Assembly (NCBI GenBank): GCA_028872645.1
Contig: JAPKDK010000221.1
Location: 1-5,113, forward strand
Source: Verrucomicrobiota bacterium
Lineage (GTDB): Bacteria; Verrucomicrobiota; Verrucomicrobiia; Limisphaerales; UBA1100
Direction of reading: 5' to 3'
DNA length: 5,113 bases
Shown: positions 1 through 5,113 of the stretch, piece after piece
Numbering within the stretch: the stretch's first letter is position 1
How the letters are laid out: each line of letters opens with the position of its first letter
Made by a program: the position numbers and the translations under genes
The notes under the pieces: model-generated
The model's database searches: none
What the model was told of the DNA's origin: nothing
Seen by the model: the letters and a program-made list of their open reading frames with translations, nothing else

Positions 1-60
1 CTGACCTCTTCGCAGGTTGATGTCATTAAGCGCTGGGTTACGCTGGGCGCGCCTTGGCCA
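1..60 (+). other. End of a PSCyt1 cytochrome-c-like domain
   Basis: The 20 codons read in phase with the downstream gene give a sequence with the pattern LTSSQVDVIKRW followed by GAPWP. This matches the usual end of PSCyt1 domains (L-s-x-x-q-hydrophobic, RW, GApWP), which precede PSCyt2. It is the main evidence that the gene starts well before the window and that its first CxxCH is not visible here. Confidence 0.8.
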
Positions 61-2469
61 AGCATGGAAGCGCAGGCGAAGCACCTTGCCAAGGAACGGG
101 CAAAGGTGCGCACAGATGAGGGAGTGCTCGTGAAGACCAGCGGCGGGCTCTCCGATGAATGGACCTATCGCCGCTACAAGGATGAGAACCTATGGGCGTT
201 TCAGCCGGTGAAAAAACCGACGATCCCGAAAGGCGCGACCAATCCCGTGGATGCTTTTATCGGCCGCAAGCTCAAGGCGGCGGGGTTTACCCCGGCACAG
301 CAGGCGGATTTCCGCACGTTGGTGAAGCGTGCCTACTACGATCTCACAGGCCTGCCGCCCACGCCGTTTGAGATTTATCAATTCCGGCTCGCCTGGGACG
401 AGGATCCGGACAAGGCATGGAGGGGGCTCATCGACAAGCTCTTGGACAGCTCGCATTACGGCGAACGCTGGGGCCAGCACTGGCTGGATGTCGCGCGCTA
501 TGCCGACACGGGGGGTTATTCGAATGACTACGAACGCTCCAATGCTTGGCGCTATCGTGATTATGTCATACGCACCTTCAATGAGGACAAGCCGTACAAT
601 GAATTTGTTATCGAGCAAATCGCAGGTGATGAGTTGTGGGAGCAACAGCCGGAAGGAAAGCGTGATTCAGCGCTACTCGTGGCCACCAGTTTCCTGCGTA
701 TGGGGCCGTGGGATCCAGCAATGGTGAAGGTGCCCGAAGCGCGGCAGATTTTTCTCGATGATGTCGTAAACTCCGTTGGCCAGACCTTTCTCAGCACCAC
801 GATGCGGTGTTTGAAATGTCACGATCACAAGTTCGATCCCTTGCCCACGCGCGACTATTACCGCATGTACGCGTCCTTCGCTGGCACGCAGATGGCTGAA
901 CGGCCCGTGCCGTTCTTGAAGAAGGAAAACCGAGGTCGATTTACCGAGCAAAAAAAACACGTGCAAGGCCTCTTGGATTTTGCGAGAGAGAAAACGAAGG
1001 AACTGACCGATAAGCGCGAAGCGGCTGCTAAAGAGTGGTTTAAGAACGCCGGGTTGGAATTTGTCTCGCTTGAGAAACGAAAGAGTTTGGCGGATGAAAA
1101 GAAGCCACCACGCCATGTGGGGCTTGATCAAATGGAGCAAGGTCGTCTGAAAGTGCGCGAGCAGGATTCCCGAATTTGGGAGCGCCGGATGGAGCGTTTT
1201 CAGCCGATGGTACAGGGCGTTTACAACGGACCGGATCCGAGTTTTTTGAATGCCCGGAAATTACGCCAAAAGGCCATGGTCAATCGCAACTGGCAGCCGG
1301 ATAGCCACATTTACATGGGGGGCTCGTTGCAGGCGCCGGGCCAGAAAGTGGGCCCGGGTGTGTTGAGTGCCACTCGCATTCCGGTGTCCTCCGCGGGTGA
1401 CGATCCGTATGTGATTTCCGACAAACTGCAGGGCCGCCGGTTGGCTCTGGCAAAATGGATTGCACATCCGAAAAACCCGCTCACTGCGCGCTCCATCGTA
1501 AACCGAGTGTGGCAGCATCATTTTGGAAAACCCATTGCCGGCAACCCGAACAATTTCGGAGCCAAGGGCGCCAAGCCGACGCATCCAGAATTGCTCGACT
1601 GGCTGGCGGCGGATTTCGTAGAACACGGCTGGAAGTTCAAACGGCTGCACCAAATGATCATGCTCTCGCAAACCTATCGGCAATCCGGTCGCCATCTGCA
1701 ATTGAAGAAACTACAAACCGTGGATTCAGACAATGACCTTTTTGCCTTCCATTCACCGCGTCGCCTCACCGCCGAGGAGTTGCGCGATAGCCTGTTGAGG
1801 GTCACTGGTGAATTGAATCCTGCCACCGGCGGCCTGCCCGTAATGCCGGAGATCAACATGGAGGTCGCGCTCCAGCCACGTATGATCCAATTCTCTATCG
1901 CGCCGGCGTATCAGCCTTCGCGAACGCCGACCGAGCGCAATCGTCGTACAATTTACGCCTATCGCGTTCGCGGCCAAGCCAATCCCTTCCTTGAGTTGTT
2001 TAATCAGCCCAATCCCAACGGCTCCTGCGAGGAACGCGATGCGGCTGCCGTCACGCCGCAGGCCTTCACGCTCTTGAACAGCAACGTGATGAGCGACCGC
2101 TCCATTGCCTTGGCCCTGCGCGTGGAGAAAGAGAAGGACACTTTGCATCTGCAGGTAAAACGCGCTGTGCAGCTGGCCTTTGGGCGAGTACCGGACAAGG
2201 TGGAGTGGGAGCACCTCAAGCAGTATGTTCTTAAGATGCGCGCCTACCACGCGAAACATCAGCCCGAGCCTGAAAAATACCCCACCCGTATCACGCGCTC
2301 GCTCGTTGAGGAATTCACCGGTCAACCTTTTGAATACGAGGAAATTTTATCCGTTTTTGAAAACTATGTGCCGGACAAAAAACCCGCTGATGTGAACGCG
2401 AACACCCGCGCACTGGCTGACTTGTGCCTGTTGCTTTTCAACTCCAACGAATTCATTTACGTTTACTGA
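1..2469 (+). CDS. PSCyt1-PSCyt2-PSD1 (DUF1549/DUF1553) protein, 5' truncated
   Basis: Large predicted exported cytochrome-like protein of unknown function, typical of Planctomycetes and Verrucomicrobia. The frame is open from base 1, giving 822 visible residues (numbered here from base 1). Residues 1-20 end in GAPWP, the usual close of a PSCyt1 domain, so the ATG at 64 is internal. A WAFQPVKKP segment (65-73) leads into PSCyt2/DUF1549 (about 81-300), with NPVDAFI (81-87), DLTGLPPTP, YGERWGQHWLDVARYADT (153-170) and a CxxCH haem-c motif in CLKCHDHKFDP (C270, C273, H274). A charged, probably helical linker spans about 306-405. PSD1/DUF1553 (about 480-822) shows NRVWQHHFG (501-509), THPELLDWLAADF (from 527), LTAEELRDSLL (from 589), NPNGSCEERD (C676), TPQAFTLLN and a terminal NSNEFIYVY. 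The C-terminus is complete with stop TGA at 2467. The PSCyt1 haem site and signal peptide lie upstream. The family assignment is firm; electron transfer or a hydrolytic role is only inferred. Confidence 0.95.
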   Translation: MTSSQVDVIKRWVTLGAPWPSMEAQAKHLAKERAKVRTDEGVLVKTSGGLSDEWTYRRYKDENLWAFQPVKKPTIPKGATNPVDAFIGRKLKAAGFTPAQQADFRTLVKRAYYDLTGLPPTPFEIYQFRLAWDEDPDKAWRGLIDKLLDSSHYGERWGQHWLDVARYADTGGYSNDYERSNAWRYRDYVIRTFNEDKPYNEFVIEQIAGDELWEQQPEGKRDSALLVATSFLRMGPWDPAMVKVPEARQIFLDDVVNSVGQTFLSTTMRCLKCHDHKFDPLPTRDYYRMYASFAGTQMAERPVPFLKKENRGRFTEQKKHVQGLLDFAREKTKELTDKREAAAKEWFKNAGLEFVSLEKRKSLADEKKPPRHVGLDQMEQGRLKVREQDSRIWERRMERFQPMVQGVYNGPDPSFLNARKLRQKAMVNRNWQPDSHIYMGGSLQAPGQKVGPGVLSATRIPVSSAGDDPYVISDKLQGRRLALAKWIAHPKNPLTARSIVNRVWQHHFGKPIAGNPNNFGAKGAKPTHPELLDWLAADFVEHGWKFKRLHQMIMLSQTYRQSGRHLQLKKLQTVDSDNDLFAFHSPRRLTAEELRDSLLRVTGELNPATGGLPVMPEINMEVALQPRMIQFSIAPAYQPSRTPTERNRRTIYAYRVRGQANPFLELFNQPNPNGSCEERDAAAVTPQAFTLLNSNVMSDRSIALALRVEKEKDTLHLQVKRAVQLAFGRVPDKVEWEHLKQYVLKMRAYHAKHQPEPEKYPTRITRSLVEEFTGQPFEYEEILSVFENYVPDKKPADVNANTRALADLCLLLFNSNEFIYVY
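808..822 (+). other. CxxCH haem-c binding motif inside the PSCyt2 domain
   Basis: Codons TGT TTG AAA TGT CAC encode CLKCH (residues 270-274 of the visible product), continuing as DHKFDP. C-x-x-C-H-D-H-K-[FY]-D-P is the hallmark of DUF1549/PSCyt2 and is the reason the family is described as a planctomycete cytochrome domain. Covalent haem attachment would require export and a cytochrome c maturation system; it is predicted here, not shown. Confidence 0.8.
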
Positions 2470-2470
2470 A

Positions 2471-3871
2471 ATGAACGCGCCCCTCTCACTGAACATAGCC
2501 TCCTTGCATCGCCGTGATTTCCTTTACGGGCTCGGTTCATCATTGGGGGCGTTAGCTATGACCGACCTGTTGGCCAAAGAAGCCGCCGGGCCATTGTCAC
2601 CCAAGAAGCCGATGCACGCGCCCAAGGCAAAAGCGGTGATCATGCTCTTCATGGAGGGTGGACCGAGCCAGATAGATACGTTTGATCCGAAGCCAGTGCT
2701 AAATGCGAAGCACAAGACGCAATCAAAGCGTACGGCCGGTTTGGCGAATGGGTTTCGTTTTTATGTCGGCAGCCCATTCAAGTCGCGCAAGGTTGGCCAG
2801 TCGGGGTTAGATATGAGCGATCAGTGGGTGCATTTGCCGGAGGTTGCCGATGAACTTTGCAACTACCGTGGATGTCAGGCCGAGTCACTGAACCATCCCG
2901 AGGCGCTTTTCCATATGAATACCGGCAGTCGGCTGGGGGGCGATCCGGCCTTGGGTTCGTGGATCAATTACGGGCTCGGCACAGAGAATCAAAACCTGCC
3001 CGGCTACGTGGTGATGACCGAGCTGGCTATGCCGCAGGGCGGTTCACGCAATTGGAGCAACGGATTTTTGCCTGCACATTATCAAGGCACGCGGCTACGT
3101 CCGAGCGGTTCCCCGATTCTTGATCTGCACGCGCCTAAACACAAAACCCGCGATCACCAACGCAAGGCACTTGATGAGCTGGCGTTTCTCAATCAACGCC
3201 ACGCCAAAAAGCATCCAGAACACGCCGACCTTGCCGCGCGCATGGAGAGCTACGAACTGGCTTATCGCATGCAGATGGAAGTGCCTGGCGTCATCGATCT
3301 CAAGAGCGAACCTGATCACATCCGCGAAGCCTACGGCATAAATCAAAAGGAGACAGCAGGGTTCGGCCGCCAATGTTTGATGGCCCGGCGCCTCGTCGAG
3401 AAAGGCGTGCGCTTCGTGCAGATTTTTTCCGGCGGCTGGGATAGCCACGATTATCTGGAACGCGGCCATTCTTCTCGGATCAAGAGTGTGGACAAACCGA
3501 TGACCGCACTTATCAAGGACCTCAAAGAAAGGGGGATGCTTGAGGACACGTTGGTCGTGTGGACCGGCGAATTTGGCCGTACTCCGGACAATACCCGTCG
3601 CGGAGGCGTCTACGCCTTAGGCCGAGGGCACAACATCGATGCCATGACGATGCTCATGGCCGGAGGCGGAGTGAAACGCGGTGCCATCGTCGGTGCCACA
3701 GACGAAATAGGCGCCAAGGCTGCTGAAGTCGCTCATCCCATCCGTGACCTTCACGTCACTCTCCTCCATCTCCTTGGCCTCGACGACAACAAGCTCACCT
3801 ACTTCCACGCCGGCCGTTACAAACAACTCAGCCAATTTGGAGGGAAGGTCATCAATGAATTGATCGTATGA
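2471..3871 (+). CDS. DUF1501 protein with twin-arginine N-terminus
   Basis: Complete 466-residue DUF1501 protein (Pfam PF07394), a family placed in the alkaline phosphatase/sulfatase-like fold superfamily; substrate unknown. The N-terminus has HRRDFL (R14-R15) followed by a hydrophobic stretch (residues 17-35), a Tat-type signal suggesting folded export; no convincing cleavage site is visible. The family core begins with AKAVIMLFMEGGPSQIDTFD (53-72). Further motifs are YELAYRMQMEVP (261-272), GGWDSHD (321-327), WTGEFGRTP (364-372), GRGHN (384-388), MAGGG (396-400), GATDE and DLHVTLLHLLGLD (426-438). By fold analogy D324, H326, E367 and H387 are candidate metal ligands (inference). GRGHN has Gly386 where GRDH is commonly seen. 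The start at 2471 lies one base after the upstream stop and is the only ATG that keeps the Tat motif. No clear Shine-Dalgarno precedes it, fitting translation coupled to the PSD1 gene. Confidence 0.95.
   Translation: MNAPLSLNIASLHRRDFLYGLGSSLGALAMTDLLAKEAAGPLSPKKPMHAPKAKAVIMLFMEGGPSQIDTFDPKPVLNAKHKTQSKRTAGLANGFRFYVGSPFKSRKVGQSGLDMSDQWVHLPEVADELCNYRGCQAESLNHPEALFHMNTGSRLGGDPALGSWINYGLGTENQNLPGYVVMTELAMPQGGSRNWSNGFLPAHYQGTRLRPSGSPILDLHAPKHKTRDHQRKALDELAFLNQRHAKKHPEHADLAARMESYELAYRMQMEVPGVIDLKSEPDHIREAYGINQKETAGFGRQCLMARRLVEKGVRFVQIFSGGWDSHDYLERGHSSRIKSVDKPMTALIKDLKERGMLEDTLVVWTGEFGRTPDNTRRGGVYALGRGHNIDAMTMLMAGGGVKRGAIVGATDEIGAKAAEVAHPIRDLHVTLLHLLGLDDNKLTYFHAGRYKQLSQFGGKVINELIV
3839..3848 (+). 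promoter_or_regulatory. Purine-rich Shine-Dalgarno-like stretch upstream of DUF1552
   Basis: GGAGGGAAGG lies inside the DUF1501 C-terminal codons (FGGK). It is 19 bases before the DUF1552 ATG, longer than usual for a ribosome binding site. A nearer ATG at 3855 opens only a two-codon frame (ATG AAT TGA, 3855-3863). The purine tract may attract ribosomes and assist coupling, or may simply reflect the FGGK codons often found near the end of DUF1501 proteins. Confidence 0.3.
3868..3871 (+). promoter_or_regulatory. ATGA stop-start overlap (translational coupling)
   Basis: The DUF1501 stop TGA (3869-3871) overlaps the DUF1552 start ATG (3868-3870). Such four-base overlaps normally mean that ribosomes finishing the first gene re-initiate on the second. 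With the one-base spacer at 2470 between the PSD1 and DUF1501 genes, this supports a single transcript with matched expression of all three. Confidence 0.75.
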
Positions 3872-5113
3872 ATCCTAACGAACTTAACCGACGCGCTTTT
3901 CTTCGCGGCGCAGGTGGTGCACTGGTAGCCCTGCCGCACCTGAACCTTATGGCAAAGGGGCCAAAAGAAGCGTTGGTGCCAACGCGCATGGTATGTGTGG
4001 GGACAAATTTCGGGTTCGTTCCCAAGCTGTTTTTCCCGGAGAAAACTGGGCTCAACTACAAGGCACCCGAGTTGATTCAGCAACTGGAACAACACCGAAA
4101 AAACTTCACAATTTTTTCCGGGCTGGACCATGGCACTGAAGGCGTGGGCGGGCATGGCGGTGTGCATGCGTTTTTGTCGGGCATTCTCTCCAAGAACTCA
4201 CGCGGCTTTCGCGAGAAAAATATAACGCTAGATCAGAAGGCCGCTGCCCATGCCGATGCGGCCACGCGTTACCCTTCCATGCAGATGACTGCCGGCAGTA
4301 AAGGCGGAAGCATCCTTTCCTGGAATGCCGCTGGCGTGGCCATTCCGCCCATACGTGACCTGCGCCTTCTTTTCTCCATGCTCTTTGAGGCAACCGGGCA
4401 GCGACAGTTTAGCGTGCTGGAACGAGCGCATCGCCAGCAGGCAAGCATTCTCGATTTGGTCCAGTCGGATGCGAAGTTGCTGCAAAAACGCGTCGGCGTG
4501 GAGGATCGTGAGAAGTTGGACCAGTATTTTACTTCTATTCGTTCCCTGGAAAAACGCCTCATCCAGTCGGCGGCCTGGCTCGACCGACCTAAGCCGAAAG
4601 TGAGCTATGAGTTGCCCGCTCAAGCGGATGAAATGAATTTTGTCGACCGCGTGCCACTTTACTACGATTTAGCCGTATTGGCTTTGCAAACAGATTCCAC
4701 GCGAGTGATCACCATGGAGTTTTCCGATCTGGGGCCGAACACCGGTGGCTTTCCCGTGACGCGCAGTTACCACCAACTGACACACCACGGCAAAGTGGCT
4801 AGTTACATCAAAGAATTGTCAATTATAGAGCGTTCTCACACGAAACAATTTGGGCGCTTCCTCGATAAGATGGCGGCTGTGCGTGAACCAAACGGTCGTA
4901 CACTCCTGGACAACACCATGGCGCTGCTCGGCAGTGGAATGGGCAATGCCAGTTCGCACAGCAACAAAAACCTACCGTTGTTGCTGGCGGGTGGAGGCTT
5001 CAATCATGGGCAACACCTACGGTTCGAGCCCGGCCAGGTTCCCGCCGCAAACTTGTTTGCCTCCATGTTGCAACGGTTCGGCGTTGAGACCGATTCCTTC
5101 AACCGTTCCACTG
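3868..5113 (+). CDS. DUF1552 (HXXSHH family) protein, 3' truncated
   Basis: Predicted exported protein of unknown function, Pfam PF07586. It is open to the right edge: 415 full codons plus one base, no stop. It starts at an ATG that overlaps the DUF1501 stop as ATGA. The N-terminus MNPNELNRRAFLRGAGGALV carries R8-R9 and a short hydrophobic segment, the common RRxFLRG Tat-like start of this family. Family features in order: FSGLDHG (83-89), a GGHGGVHAFLSG stretch (95-105), ITLDQKAA (119-126), YPSMQM (135-140), ILSWNAAG (149-156), LDQYFTSIRSLEKRL (217-231), the signature HQLTHH (302-307), TLLDNTMALLGSGMGN (345-360), H364, LPLLLAGGG (369-377) and NLFASMLQRFGVETDSF (395-411). The signature has Thr where the family name has Ser. 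The visible end, FNRST, normally lies only a few to about ten residues from the C-terminus. Its C-terminal half parallels that of the adjacent DUF1501 protein. Family confidence is high; activity is unknown. Confidence 0.93.
   Translation, partial: MNPNELNRRAFLRGAGGALVALPHLNLMAKGPKEALVPTRMVCVGTNFGFVPKLFFPEKTGLNYKAPELIQQLEQHRKNFTIFSGLDHGTEGVGGHGGVHAFLSGILSKNSRGFREKNITLDQKAAAHADAATRYPSMQMTAGSKGGSILSWNAAGVAIPPIRDLRLLFSMLFEATGQRQFSVLERAHRQQASILDLVQSDAKLLQKRVGVEDREKLDQYFTSIRSLEKRLIQSAAWLDRPKPKVSYELPAQADEMNFVDRVPLYYDLAVLALQTDSTRVITMEFSDLGPNTGGFPVTRSYHQLTHHGKVASYIKELSIIERSHTKQFGRFLDKMAAVREPNGRTLLDNTMALLGSGMGNASSHSNKNLPLLLAGGGFNHGQHLRFEPGQVPAANLFASMLQRFGVETDSFNRST
4771..4788 (+). other. HXXSHH family signature, HQLTHH variant
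   Basis: Codons CAC CAA CTG ACA CAC CAC encode H302-Q-L-T-H-H307 of the DUF1552 protein. The family is named after H-x-x-S-H-H; here the serine is threonine, a conservative change. The clustered histidines suggest a metal or active site, though no function has been assigned to my knowledge. Confidence 0.75.

Noticed and set aside
1336..1357. Perfect 7-base inverted repeat CCGGGCC / GGCCCGG with an 8-base loop.
   Set aside because: It lies within the PSD1-gene codons for the conserved APGQKVGPG segment, in GC-rich sequence, with no following T run. It is most simply a by-product of proline and glycine codons, not a terminator or regulatory hairpin.
1753..2325. A 190-codon open frame on the - strand, with other long antisense frames at 190-645, 673-1140 and 1261-1701.
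   Set aside because: All lie opposite the strongly conserved PSCyt2/PSD1 coding frame, show no recognisable domain and are expected in GC-rich coding DNA. They are shadows.
2461..2473. Possible promoter or terminator between the PSD1 and DUF1501 genes.
   Set aside because: There is a single base between stop and start, no hairpin with a T run and no -35/-10 pair that stands out, so an operon junction is the simpler reading.
3855..3863. Two-codon frame ATG AAT TGA preceded by a GGAGGG stretch at usual ribosome-binding distance, resembling a minimal upstream ORF.
   Set aside because: It is embedded in DUF1501 coding sequence, and the same bases are explained by the FGGKVINELIV ending. A regulatory role cannot be supported from sequence alone.
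3851..3864. Short palindrome ATCAAT-GA-ATTGAT just upstream of the DUF1552 start.
   Set aside because: Only six-base arms with a two-base gap, inside the coding end of DUF1501 (INELI codons). It is too short to call an operator or a stable hairpin.
3817..4623. Several overlapping antisense open frames and one + strand frame at 4325-4603 in the region of the third gene.
   Set aside because: The frame beginning at 3868 reads through the whole region as a recognisable DUF1552 protein with conserved motifs in order, so the alternatives are not genes.

Overview
The window is a dense, one-directional stretch of three protein genes on the + strand. It carries no visible RNA gene, mobile element, CRISPR array or intergenic region. 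All three products belong to families typical of the Planctomycetes-Verrucomicrobia-Lentisphaerae group: PSCyt1/PSCyt2/PSD1 (DUF1549/DUF1553), DUF1501 and DUF1552 (Pfam name HXXSHH). Family content and a moderately GC-rich composition (by eye) point to a bacterium of that group. Verrucomicrobia is my best guess from the flavour of the DUF1501 and PSD1 sequences, but this is an inference and not a measurement.

Layout: bases 1-2469 hold the 3' part of a large PSCyt1-PSCyt2-PSD1 gene. The reading frame is open to the left edge and its first 20 residues look like the end of a PSCyt1 cytochrome-c-like domain, so the ATG at 64 is not the true start. One base later, 2471-3871 encodes a complete 466-residue DUF1501 protein with a twin-arginine type N-terminus. 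Its stop overlaps, by ATGA, the start of a DUF1552 gene (3868 to the right edge, 415 codons visible) that also has an N-terminal twin arginine. This third gene runs off the window only a few residues before its expected end.

The 1-base spacer and the 4-base overlap indicate one operon with coupled translation. PSD1 and DUF1501 genes are commonly paired in these phyla. DUF1552 more usually accompanies the PSD2/PSCyt3/PSD3-5 type of large cytochrome protein, so a PSD1-DUF1501-DUF1552 trio is somewhat less usual. The predicted picture is an exported set: a large haem-binding (CxxCH) protein plus two Tat-exported proteins that look like distant relatives of each other with an alkaline-phosphatase-superfamily fold. 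Residue-by-residue comparison of the two neighbours shows matching C-terminal motifs with identical spacing, with the putative metal-site glutamate of DUF1501 replaced by glycine in DUF1552. The biochemical function of the set is not known to me. Involvement in surface polysaccharide or sulfate-ester metabolism is often suggested from genomic context, but nothing in this window tests it.
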